A stretch of DNA of 64,000 nt, taken from positions 248,001-312,000 of the forward strand of contig CAVVAB010000010.1 of the NCBI GenBank assembly GCA_963746155.1. The letters are read 5' to 3'. The notes beneath the pieces were generated by a model. It ran no database searches and was not told where the DNA came from. It saw only the letters and a list, made by a program, of their open reading frames with translations. Numbering within the stretch: the first letter of the stretch is position 1; every line of letters begins with the position of its first letter. Positions 9,337 to 17,414 of the stretch are shown here, piece after piece. The position numbers and the translations under genes are program-made. The DNA is from AC-32 sp963746155. Lineage in GTDB: Bacteria > Actinomycetota > Thermoleophilia > Gaiellales > Gaiellaceae.

Positions 9337-10649
9337 GCAGGAACCTCCGCAACCGTGTGGTGCGTGTGCTGGTCGACCGGCGCGAAGATGCCCTCGAGCG
9401 AGGACTCGCCGCCGAACGGGCAGCCGCCCTCGTCGATGTGGCGCTGGAACTCCTGGCGGAAGGCCGTCGCGTACTCGACCACCGGGCCGGCCGCGAAGTC
9501 GCCGAGCGCGCAGAGGCACTTGCCGAGCATCCGGTCGCAGACCGAGAGCAGCAGGTCGAGCTCGTGCTGCTCGGCGCGCCCCTCCTCGAGCTTCTGCAGG
9601 AGCAGCACCATCCAGCGCGTCCCCTCGCGGCACGGGGTGCACTTGCCGCAGGACTCGTGCATGTAGAACTGCGACGAGCGGAGCGCGAGCTGCACCATGC
9701 ACGCGCGGTCGTCGATCACGATCACGGCCGCTGCCCCGAGCTGGGAGCCGGCCTCGGCGACGGAGTTGAAGTCGAGGTTCGTATCGAGCTGCTCGGGTGT
9801 CATCACCGTGGTCGACGAGCCGCCCGGGATGATCGCCTTCAGCTCGCGGCCGTCCGGGATCCCGCCGCCGAAGTCGTAGACGAGCTCGCGCAGCGGCGTC
9901 CCCAGCTCGAGCTCGTAGTTGCCCGGCCGCGCGACGTTCCCCGAAAGGGAGAAGACGACCGTGCCCGGCGACTGCTCGGGCCCGACCTTCGCGTACCACT
10001 CGCCGCCCTTGTCGATGATCGTCGGCACCGTCGCGACCGTCTGGACGTTGTTGATCAGCGTCGGCGAGCCGTAGAGCCCGCTCACCGCGGGGAAGGGCGG
10101 GCGAGGACGCGGCTGCCCGCGGCGGCCCTCGAGCGACTCCAGCAGCGCCGACTCCTCGCCGCAGATGTACGCGCCCGCGCCGCGGTGCAGGACGAGGGTC
10201 ACGTCGTCGAGCAGCTTCGCCTTGCGCGCGTCCTCGAGCGCCCGCCGCATCACCTCGAACACGTCGAGGTACTCGCCGCGCAGGTAGATGAAGACGTGCT
10301 GCGAATCGATCCCGTGCGCTGTGATCAGGCAACCCTCGATCAGGCGGTGCGGGTTGCGAAGCATGATCTCGCGGTCCTTGAACGTGCCGGGCTCGGACTC
10401 GTCCGCGTTGACGCAGAGGTAGGTCGGCTTGCCGGTCCCTTTCGCGAGGAAGCTCGCCTTGCGGCCCATCGGGAACCCGGCCCCGCCGCGGCCGCGGAGG
10501 TTCGACGTCAGCAGCTCCTCCACGATCTTCTCGGGCTTCAGCTTCCGCGCCTTCGCGAGCGCCTCGTAGCCCCCGATCGCCTGGTACTCGGCGAGCTTCG
10601 TCAGGTCGCGTTCGTCGGCGTGCGCGAGCGTGATCTCGTCAACTGCCAC
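9333..10649 (-). CDS. nuoF: NADH-quinone oxidoreductase subunit F (FMN/NADH site)
   Basis: NuoF (438 residues) binds NADH and FMN and carries cluster N3. Visible motifs are GRGGAGFPMGRKASF (glycine-rich nucleotide loop), NADESEPGTFKDR (FMN region) and SCGKCTPCREG with a later cysteine for the [4Fe-4S] cluster. The ATG at 10649 overlaps the nuoE coding end by 11 bases. Length and motif order are normal. Confidence 0.97.
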   Translation of the reverse strand: MAVDEITLAHADERDLTKLAEYQAIGGYEALAKARKLKPEKIVEELLTSNLRGRGGAGFPMGRKASFLAKGTGKPTYLCVNADESEPGTFKDREIMLRNPHRLIEGCLITAHGIDSQHVFIYLRGEYLDVFEVMRRALEDARKAKLLDDVTLVLHRGAGAYICGEESALLESLEGRRGQPRPRPPFPAVSGLYGSPTLINNVQTVATVPTIIDKGGEWYAKVGPEQSPGTVVFSLSGNVARPGNYELELGTPLRELVYDFGGGIPDGRELKAIIPGGSSTTVMTPEQLDTNLDFNSVAEAGSQLGAAAVIVIDDRACMVQLALRSSQFYMHESCGKCTPCREGTRWMVLLLQKLEEGRAEQHELDLLLSVCDRMLGKCLCALGDFAAGPVVEYATAFRQEFQRHIDEGGCPFGGESSLEGIFAPVDQHTHHTVAEVPA

Positions 10650-11109
10650 CGCGCAGCTCCTTCACGATCGCCGGGACGTCCTCCGCGCGCACGGGCTCGT
10701 GGTAGCGGGAGTCCACGGAGACGACGACCGCCTTCCCGCAGCCGCCCGCGCACTCGATCGCGCGCAGCGTGAACTGCCCGTCCTCGGTCGTCTCGCCGGG
10801 CTCGATGCCGAGCTCCTCCTCGAAGGCCTCGAGCACCTGCTGCGCGCCGACGAGCGCGCACGAGAGGTTCGTGCAGACCTCGACCAGGTGCTGGCCCACG
10901 GGCTCCAGGTGGAACATGTCGTAGAAGGACGCGACCGCCTGGCAGTACGCGGGCGTCAGCTCTAGCGCGTCGCCCACCTCGCGCAGCGCCTCGGGCGGGA
11001 GCCAGCCGCCGTGTTTCTCCTGTGCGAGTCGAAGGGCCGGCAGGACCGCAGACCGCGAGTCCGGATACTGCGCGGCCGCCTTGCGGATCTCCGCTGCCAG
11101 CTCCGTCAC
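10639..11109 (-). CDS. nuoE: NADH-quinone oxidoreductase subunit E
   Basis: NuoE is a thioredoxin-like [2Fe-2S] subunit (cluster N1a) that works next to NuoF. Starting from the GTG at 11109, which overlaps the nuoD TGA, the protein has 156 residues. The ligand cysteines are at about positions 79, 84, 120 and 124 (CTNLSC and CAGGCG). The same frame is open far upstream only because it is the pre-shift frame of nuoD. Confidence 0.95.
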   Translation of the reverse strand: MTELAAEIRKAAAQYPDSRSAVLPALRLAQEKHGGWLPPEALREVGDALELTPAYCQAVASFYDMFHLEPVGQHLVEVCTNLSCALVGAQQVLEAFEEELGIEPGETTEDGQFTLRAIECAGGCGKAVVVSVDSRYHEPVRAEDVPAIVKELRGGS

Positions 11110-12378
11110 CGATCCACTTCCCCCATGACGGTGTCGAGCGACCCGACGATCGCGATCATGTCCGCGATCAGGGCGTCCGACATACAGGTCGCGGTCGCCT
11201 CGAGCGCGACGAAGCTCGGCGCCCGGAACTTCACGCGCCACGGCCGCGGCCCGCCGTCCGAGACCGCGTAGCAGCCGAGCTCGCCGCGCGGCGACTCGAC
11301 CGTGACGTAGACCTCTCCCTCGGGCACGCGGTAGCCCTCGGTGACGATCTTGAAGTGGTGGATCAGCGACTCCATCGAGGTGTGCAGCTCCTCGCGCGGC
11401 GGGAGCACGACCTTGCGGTCGTCCGCGATCCACGGCTCGCCTTCCATCTCCTCGAGCCGGTCGAGGCACTGGCCGACGATGCGGGTCGACTCCCGCATCT
11501 CGTCCATGTGCACCTTGTACCGGTCCCAGACGTCGCCGTTTCCGTACGTGGGCACGCGGAAGTCGACCTCGTCGTACGCAAGATACGGCTGCGCCTTCCG
11601 GAGGTCCCACTCGACCCCTGACGCGCGCAGGACCGGTCCCGACTGCCCGAGCGCGATCGCGTCCTCGGCCGAGAGGAGCCCGATGCCCTTCGTCCGCTCG
11701 AGCCAGATCTCGTTCTGGTCGACGAGCGCCTCGTAGTCGTCGACGGCGTTCGGCATCCAGTCCACGAACTTGCGCGCGTCGGGGTAGAACCCGCGCGGGA
11801 TGTCCTCGGCCAGGCCGCCCGCCTGGAAGTAGCGCGTGTGCATGCGCGTCCCGGTGACCATCTCGAAGAGGTCGAGGATCTGGTCGCGCTCGCGGAAGCA
11901 GTACCAGAACATCGAGATCGCCCCGAGCTCGAGGGCGGCGGTCCCGAGCCACACGAGGTGCGAGTGGATCCGGTTGAGCTCGGCAGAGGCACATGCGCAT
12001 CCAGGTCGCCTTCTGCGGGACATCGAGCTCGAGCAGCTCCTCGATCGCGAGCACGAAGACGAGCTCGTTGTTCTGGAAGGAGAGGTAGTCGATCCGCTCG
12101 GGGTACGTGATCGCCTTCCACCACGTCTTGGCCTCCATGTTCTTCTCGAAGCCCGTGTGCAGGTAGCCGACGACCGCGCGGAGCCCGACCACGGTCTCGC
12201 CGTGGAGGTCGACCACGAGCCGGAGGACGCCGTGCGTCGACGGGTGGTTCGGGCCGAAGTTGACCTGGAGGATGTCCTCCGAGCCCTGTAGCTGCTCCGG
12301 GATGAGCAGGCTCGTCGGGATCGGCGAGGGGATGCGCGTGCCCTCGTAGATCCGCGGCCTCTCGGAGGCGATCGCCAT
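11106..12378 (-). CDS. nuoD: NADH-quinone oxidoreductase subunit D (one +1 frame break)
   Basis: NuoD forms part of the quinone-binding cavity of complex I. The N-terminal part (MAIASERPRIYEG to ATWMRMCL) and the remainder (AELNRIHSHLVWLG to TVMGEVDR) are both canonical, but lie in different frames. Removing a single base near 11985 (sense CTC[T]GCC) rejoins them into a protein of about 424 residues. Since complex I cannot work without NuoD and all neighbours are intact, a sequence error is the likeliest cause. The start follows the nuoC stop by six bases; the stop overlaps the nuoE GTG. Confidence 0.9.
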
Positions 12379-12384
12379 GATGTT

Positions 12385-12927
12385 CTACTCCTCCCCCGAG
12401 AACCGGACCGGCTCGCCGCCGATCGGGTAGTCCTTGCGCAGCGGGTGGCCCTCCCAGTCGTCCTCGAGCAGGATCCGCGAGAGGTTGGGATGGCCGTCGA
12501 TGTTGATCCCCATCAGGTCGTAGGCCTCGCGTTCGTGCCAGTCCGCGGTGGGCCAGACCGGGACGACGCTTGGCACCGGCTCGGCCTCGTCCAGCCAGGT
12601 CTGGACGCGCACGCGCCTGCCGGCGGGGATCGCGAGCAGGTGGTAGCTCATCGAGAAACGCTTGGGCTTCGGGTCCGGAAGCCGCTCGAGCCCCGACGAC
12701 CCGGGCCGGTTCAGGTCACGGCCGCCGGCCGTCCCGATGTAGCCGGCAACACCGTGCTCCCCCCACCCGAGGTAGTCGGCGGAGGCGACGTCCGAGAGGA
12801 AGTTGAAGCCCTCGGTGTCGCGCAGGTATGTGCAGGCCTGGACCAGGCTTGCCGGGTCGACCACGATCGTGATTTCGCCGTGCGCGTCGCGGGTTTCGAC
12901 CAGGCCGGGGACGGCCTCGTAACTCAA
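12385..12927 (-). CDS. nuoC: NADH-quinone oxidoreductase subunit C
   Basis: This 180-residue hydrophilic subunit of the connecting module pairs with NuoD. The C-terminal family motif is evident in WHEREAYDLMGINIDGHPN followed by RILLEDDWEGHPLRKDYP. A moderately variable insert around residues 60-85 is glycine- and proline-rich. Its start overlaps the nuoB stop by four bases. Confidence 0.95.
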   Translation of the reverse strand: MSYEAVPGLVETRDAHGEITIVVDPASLVQACTYLRDTEGFNFLSDVASADYLGWGEHGVAGYIGTAGGRDLNRPGSSGLERLPDPKPKRFSMSYHLLAIPAGRRVRVQTWLDEAEPVPSVVPVWPTADWHEREAYDLMGINIDGHPNLSRILLEDDWEGHPLRKDYPIGGEPVRFSGEE

Positions 12928-13511
12928 CTAGCCACCCCGCGGATCTCGTAGGCCGGCGGCACGCCTGCCTTGATCTTCTCCTGGAGCCGCACGATCCCCT
13001 CGACGAGCGCCTCCGGCCGCGGTGGGCAGCCGGGCACGTGGATGTCGACCGCGACGATCTTGTCGACCCCCTGCAGCACTGCGTAGTTGTTGAACATCCC
13101 GCCCGAGCTCGCGCACGCGCCCATCGCGATCACCCACTTCGGCTCGAGCATCTGGTCGTAGATCTGGCGCAGCGGCGCGGCCATCTTGTGCGCGACGCGC
13201 CCAGAGACGATCAGCAGGTCGGCCTGGCGCGGCGACGAGCGGAACACCTCGGCGCCGAAGCGCGCGATGTCGTAGCGCGCGGAGACGATCGACATCATCT
13301 CGATCGCGCAGCACGCGAGGCCGAACGTGTCCGGCCAGATCGAGCTGCCCTGCGCCCAGGTGACGGCCTTCTCGACGGTCGTCAGTCCGAGCTTGTCCTC
13401 GAGCTCGCCGAGCTCGTCCTCGAACACGCCCGGGCCTTTGCCCTTCCAGAGGACCCGCTCGGAGTTCAGCCCGTAGTCGGCGAGGCGCTTCTGACTCTTC
13501 TTCACTGCCAA
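12924..13511 (-). CDS. nuoB: NADH-quinone oxidoreductase subunit B (cluster N2)
   Basis: NuoB (195 residues) carries the terminal [4Fe-4S] cluster N2, which hands electrons to quinone. The ligands are visible as the tandem C67-C68 in FGLACCAIEMM, C133 in MGACASSGG and C162 in VPGCPPRPE. The N-terminal 45 residues are charged and extend beyond the shortest family members. The reading frame begins with ATG inside the last codons of nuoA. Confidence 0.97.
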   Translation of the reverse strand: MAVKKSQKRLADYGLNSERVLWKGKGPGVFEDELGELEDKLGLTTVEKAVTWAQGSSIWPDTFGLACCAIEMMSIVSARYDIARFGAEVFRSSPRQADLLIVSGRVAHKMAAPLRQIYDQMLEPKWVIAMGACASSGGMFNNYAVLQGVDKIVAVDIHVPGCPPRPEALVEGIVRLQEKIKAGVPPAYEIRGVAS

Positions 13512-13864
13512 TTGAGTGCCCCCTTGCGCCAGATGTAGATGTAGGCCACCGCGAGGATCGCCAGGAAGAAGAGGAACTCGAAGAACGCGAACCAGGCGAG
13601 ATCCTTGAGGATCACCGCGAGCGGGTAGAGGAACACGACCTCGATGTCGAAGACGATGAAGAGCATCGCCGTCAGGTAGAAGCTGACTGTGAAGCGGTTC
13701 TGGTTCGGCGGGCCTTTGGAGACGCCCGACTCGAACGGGATCGTGCGCGCCCGGGTGCGCCTGCGAGGGCGCGTCGCGAAGACGAACGACATGGTCACCA
13801 TGGAGACCGGAATCGCGAGCGCGAACACCCCGTAGATGAGGAAGGCCAACCAGCTGTCAAGCAC
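13502..13864 (-). CDS. nuoA: NADH-quinone oxidoreductase subunit A
   Basis: NuoA is a three-helix membrane subunit, here 120 residues, and it opens the nuo operon. The conserved loop reads TIPFESGVSKGPPNQNRFTV and is followed by FYLTAMLFIVFDIEVVFLYP, both family hallmarks. The GTG start at 13864 has a good ribosome binding site (GGGAGGA on the minus strand, about seven bases upstream). The 148-base gap to the divergent Fe-S carrier gene must hold the operon promoter; I see no clear -35/-10 pair there. Confidence 0.96.
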   Translation of the reverse strand: MLDSWLAFLIYGVFALAIPVSMVTMSFVFATRPRRRTRARTIPFESGVSKGPPNQNRFTVSFYLTAMLFIVFDIEVVFLYPLAVILKDLAWFAFFEFLFFLAILAVAYIYIWRKGALNWQ

Positions 13865-14012
13865 CGCGATCCTCCCGTGTCGAGCGAGCCGGAACTTAGC
13901 ACTTCACCGAGACTCACGAGCGAGGAGGAAAACGGCTCAACCAAGCGTGAGGCAGCTGTTACAAGCTAGTGCTCCCGAAGGGTGATTCGGGCGGTCGGGC
14001 GACGTTGCTACG

Positions 14013-14426
14013 ATGAGCGCGATGGAGATCACCGAGCGTCCGGCCACCCTCGTCGCGCTGACCGAGACCGCGGCCACCAAGATCACCGACCTGATGGCCG
14101 AGGAGCCGGAGGGCGAGGCCGCGGTTCTGCGCATCGCCGTCCAGGGCGGCGGCTGCTCCGGGTTCCAGTACGCGCTCGGCTTCGACCGGGGGGCCCAGGA
14201 GGGCGACCATGAGCTCGAGAGCTTCGGAGTCCCCGTCGTGGTCGACCCGCTCAGCGCGCCCTACCTCGCCGGCACCGAGATCGACTGGGTCGAGGGCCTG
14301 CAGGCGGGCTTCGCGATCAACAACCCGAACGTCTCCGGCTCGTGCGGCTGCGGCCACTCCTTCCAGGTGGAGGAGGGCGAGAGCCCCGAGAACGCTGCAG
14401 ACGCGGGCTGCGGTTCCTGTCACTAG
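14013..14426 (+). CDS. A-type iron-sulfur carrier (HesB/IscA/ErpA family)
   Basis: This 137-residue protein receives and delivers Fe-S clusters to apo-proteins. The three conserved cysteines are C48 (GGGCSGFQYALGF), C111 and C113 (SGSCGCGHSF). An extra tail after the fold adds C133 and C136 (CGSCH), which most members lack. Two candidate ATG codons, 14013 and 14022, lie three codons apart. It is transcribed away from the nuo operon, whose product needs many clusters, so a supply role for complex I is plausible but not shown. Confidence 0.93.
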   Translation: MSAMEITERPATLVALTETAATKITDLMAEEPEGEAAVLRIAVQGGGCSGFQYALGFDRGAQEGDHELESFGVPVVVDPLSAPYLAGTEIDWVEGLQAGFAINNPNVSGSCGCGHSFQVEEGESPENAADAGCGSCH

Positions 14427-14497
14427 ACGGAGTCCGGTCTCCAACGCCGTAGCGCGGCGCCGGGCAGAATCTCGCTCAACCGTCAAAGGAGCGCTCG

Positions 14498-14791
14498 ATG
14501 TACGCACTCGTTGGTCGCGTCGAGATCAAGCCTGGCCACGAAGAGGAGACTGCGGCAATGGCGCGCGAGCACGGCCCAGGTCTGGTCGGAGGCATGTCCG
14601 GCAGCAAGAGTGCCTACTGGGCTCGCGCTGTCGACGATGGCGGCAAGCTGATCCAGCAATCGTTCTGGCTGTTCGAGACCGAGGCTGATGCGCGAGCTGC
14701 CGAGACCGTCTTCAACTCGCTGCGGGACATGCCGGAGGCGCCCGCCGTCTTCATGAGCGCCGAGGTTTGCGAAGTCATCGCCCAGATGTGA
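14498..14791 (+). CDS. Small antibiotic-biosynthesis-monooxygenase-like protein
   Basis: This 97-residue protein begins MYALVGRVEIKPGHEEE and looks like a dimeric alpha+beta barrel (ABM/DUF1330-like) domain. The pattern is a beta strand with a PGHEEE helix start, a central tryptophan-containing strand (QQSFWLFETEADARAAE) and a C-terminal strand. Many such proteins are small dimers with no proven catalysis. A clean ribosome site (AAAGGAG) lies seven bases before the ATG. No specific function can be assigned. Confidence 0.7.
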   Translation: MYALVGRVEIKPGHEEETAAMAREHGPGLVGGMSGSKSAYWARAVDDGGKLIQQSFWLFETEADARAAETVFNSLRDMPEAPAVFMSAEVCEVIAQM

Positions 14792-14838
14792 CGCGTTGCG
14801 GTCGGCTCCGAGGAGGCCGTGGTTAGCATTCCGATCGC

Positions 14839-15849
14839 GTGAGCGAGAACGGCGTCGTCGACATCATGATCCTGGGCGCGGGCCCGACCGGGCTCGCCGC
14901 CGCCTACTACGCCGGTCACCGCGACGCCTCGGTCCGGATCGTCGAGAGCCTCGAGCAGCTCGGCGGCCAGGTCGCAGCGGTCTACCCCGAGAAGCACGTC
15001 TACGACGTCGCCGGCCACCCGAAGATCATGGGCACGAAGCTGATCGAGCTCTGCGCCCAGCAGGGGCTCCAGTACGGGCCGGACGTGCGGCTCGGCGAGG
15101 AGGTGCAGTCGCTCGAGCGCGTGAGCGAGAACGGCGAGGAGCTGCTCGCGGTCGGCACCGACAAGGGCGGCCCCTACCTCTCGCGGGCACTGATCATCAC
15201 GGCCGGCCACGGAGCGTTCGAGCCGCGCAAGCTCGGCGTCGAGGGGATCGACGAGTGGGAGGGCAAGGGCCTTCACTACTTCGTGCGCGAGAAGGCGGTC
15301 TTCGACGGCCTGACGTGCGTGATCGTCGGCGGCGGCGACTCGGCGCTCGACTGGACGCTCGGGCTCCAGGACACCGCCCGCCCGCCGATCGCGCTCGTCC
15401 ACCGGCGGGACAACTTCCGCGCGCTCGAGTCGTCGGTCAACGAGGCCCGCGCGCTCGAGGGCGAGGGCCGCGTCCGGATCATGACGCCGTGCGAGGTGCG
15501 CGACGTCCACGGCGACGGCAGCATCCAGGCGGTGACGATCGAGAACACCAAGACCGGCGAGAACGAGCAGGTCGACTGCCAGGCGCTGATCACACTGCTC
15601 GGCTTCCACTCCCACCTCGGCGCGATCGCGGAGTGGGGTCTCGAGCTCGAGGGCAAGCGTCAGATCAAAATCGAGCCGACGACCTGCGAGACCAGCCTCC
15701 CGGGCGTCTACGCCGCGGGTGACGTGGCCGGCTACCCGGGCAAGATCACGCTGATCACGATCGGCATGGGCGAGGCCGCGATCGCCGCCAACAACGCGAT
15801 CGCTGCGATCCGCGGCGAGAAGGTCCAGCCGAAGTACTCGACCGACTAA
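14839..15849 (+). CDS. Ferredoxin/flavodoxin-NADP reductase, thioredoxin-reductase-like
   Basis: This 336-residue flavoprotein begins at a GTG. It has the FAD Rossmann motif ILGAGPTGLAAAYYAG near residue 10 and an NADPH motif VIVGGGDSALDWTLGL near 160. A C-terminal FAD-contacting motif GVYAAGDVAGYPGK follows. The CxxC redox pair of true thioredoxin reductases is absent, which points to the YumC-type ferredoxin-NADP reductase family that moves electrons between NADPH and ferredoxin. Sequence neighbours are Fe-S related, in line with this role. Confidence 0.9.
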   Translation: MSENGVVDIMILGAGPTGLAAAYYAGHRDASVRIVESLEQLGGQVAAVYPEKHVYDVAGHPKIMGTKLIELCAQQGLQYGPDVRLGEEVQSLERVSENGEELLAVGTDKGGPYLSRALIITAGHGAFEPRKLGVEGIDEWEGKGLHYFVREKAVFDGLTCVIVGGGDSALDWTLGLQDTARPPIALVHRRDNFRALESSVNEARALEGEGRVRIMTPCEVRDVHGDGSIQAVTIENTKTGENEQVDCQALITLLGFHSHLGAIAEWGLELEGKRQIKIEPTTCETSLPGVYAAGDVAGYPGKITLITIGMGEAAIAANNAIAAIRGEKVQPKYSTD

Positions 15850-15890
15850 GGGTTAAGGCAGCCGCCGGTTCGGACGATCTCCATCGTGAG

Positions 15891-16088
15891 ATGGCCCACT
15901 TTCAGGTCGAATGCCTCCGCTGCGGTGAAGCGCGGCTCGTGAACAAGACCTCGCGTGATCGTGTCGACGAGGGCGACTGCCCGCGGTGCGGGTATCTCGG
16001 CTGGGCCCCGTCGCTGACCCTTGACGAAGCCCTCCGCCGGCGACTGCGAATCCGCCCGCCCGAGAGCCGCCGGCTCCACGCCGCCTGA
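15891..16088 (+). CDS. Small zinc-ribbon protein
   Basis: This 65-residue protein begins MAHFQVECLRCGEARLVNKT and has two CxxC knuckles (CLRC and CPRC) spaced about 20 residues apart, so one zinc site is likely. The C-terminus is basic and arginine-rich, suggestive of nucleic-acid contact. It sits alone between the reductase and fumarase genes. I do not recognise a named family. Confidence 0.75.
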   Translation: MAHFQVECLRCGEARLVNKTSRDRVDEGDCPRCGYLGWAPSLTLDEALRRRLRIRPPESRRLHAA

Positions 16089-16106
16089 GTACACTCGACA
16101 GCGCAC

Positions 16107-17414
16107 ATGGCAACCGAAGCGCAGCACGAGCTGTGGGGTGCCGAGACGCGCAAGGCGGTCGAGAACTTCCCCGTTTCCGGTGAGCCGATCCCGGCTCCGG
16201 TTGCGCGCTGGCTCGGGCGCATCAAGGCCGCCGCCGCGCGGGTGAACGCCGAGCTCGGGCTACTCGACGCAGACAAAGCCGAGCGGATCGCGGCTGCGGG
16301 CGACCGCGTCGCTTCCGGCGAGCTCGACGACCAGTTTCCGATCGACGTCTTCCAGACCGGCTCTGGCACCTCCTCGAACATGAACGCCAACGAGGTGCTG
16401 GCGGCCCTCGCCGGCGACGACGTCCACGCGAACGACGACGTGAACATGGGGCAGTCGTCGAACGACGTCTTTCCGTCGGCGGTCCATCTGGCCGCACTCG
16501 ACCAGATCACCTCCGACCTCCGTCCAGCGCTCGACGGCCTCGCCTCGGCGCTGGAGGCGAAGGCGCGCGAGCTCGAGGACGTCGTCAAGTCTGGCCGCAC
16601 GCACTGGATGGATGCCGTGCCCGTGACGCTCGGCCAGGAGTTCGCGGGCTACGCGGCTCAGGTCCGGCAAGGGATCGCGCGGGTCGACGATGCGCTTCCG
16701 CGGCTCGGCCAGATCCCGCTTGGCGGCACTGCCGTCGGCACCGGCCTCAACACGCACCCGGAGTTCGCCTCGCGCGTGCGCGCGCGACTGCAGGAGGAAA
16801 CCGGGCTCGAGATCTCGGCGCCGGCCGACCCGTTCGAGGCCCAGGCCGCCCGTGACGCTCTGGTCGAGACCTCGGGAGCGCTGAAGACCATCGCGGTGTC
16901 GCTGACCAAGATCGCGAACGACGTCCGCTACCTGGGCTCGGGCCCGCGAGCGGGCCTGGGCGAGCTCGTCCTCCCCGAGCTGCAGAAGGGGAGCTCGATC
17001 ATGCCCGGCAAGGTCAACCCGGTCATCCCCGAGGTCGTGACGCAGGTCGCGGCGCAGGTGATCGGCAACGACGCGGCGATCACCGTCGGCGGCCTGCAGG
17101 GGCACTTCGAGCTGAACGTCTTCGTGCCGCTCCTCGCCCGCAACCTGTTCGACTCGATCACCCTTCTCGCGAGCGCCTCGCGGCTGTTCGCCGAGAAGTG
17201 CATCGAGGGGATCGAGGCGAACCGCGAGACCTGTGAGCGCTACGCGGAGCTGACCCTCTCTGCGGCGACCGCGCTCAACCCGTACATCGGCTACGACAAG
17301 GCGACCGAGATCGTCCAGGAGGCAGCCTCCTCGGGCCGCTCCCTGCGCGAGGTCGCGCGCGACGCGGGTGTCGAGGAGGCTGTCCTCGACGAGGCGCTGG
17401 ACTACCGCGGGTGA
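16107..17414 (+). CDS. fumC: Fumarate hydratase, class II
   Basis: This 435-residue enzyme of the aspartase/fumarase superfamily interconverts fumarate and malate in the citric acid cycle. Diagnostic stretches are FQTGSGTSSNMNANEV, the SGRTHWMDAVPVTLGQE region with the catalytic histidine, and the superfamily signature GSSIMPGKVNP. The C-terminal LNPYIGYDKATEI is typical of FumC rather than aspartase. The stop TGA overlaps a GTG that opens the following protease remnant. No frame break is seen. Confidence 0.94.
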   Translation: MATEAQHELWGAETRKAVENFPVSGEPIPAPVARWLGRIKAAAARVNAELGLLDADKAERIAAAGDRVASGELDDQFPIDVFQTGSGTSSNMNANEVLAALAGDDVHANDDVNMGQSSNDVFPSAVHLAALDQITSDLRPALDGLASALEAKARELEDVVKSGRTHWMDAVPVTLGQEFAGYAAQVRQGIARVDDALPRLGQIPLGGTAVGTGLNTHPEFASRVRARLQEETGLEISAPADPFEAQAARDALVETSGALKTIAVSLTKIANDVRYLGSGPRAGLGELVLPELQKGSSIMPGKVNPVIPEVVTQVAAQVIGNDAAITVGGLQGHFELNVFVPLLARNLFDSITLLASASRLFAEKCIEGIEANRETCERYAELTLSAATALNPYIGYDKATEIVQEAASSGRSLREVARDAGVEEAVLDEALDYRG

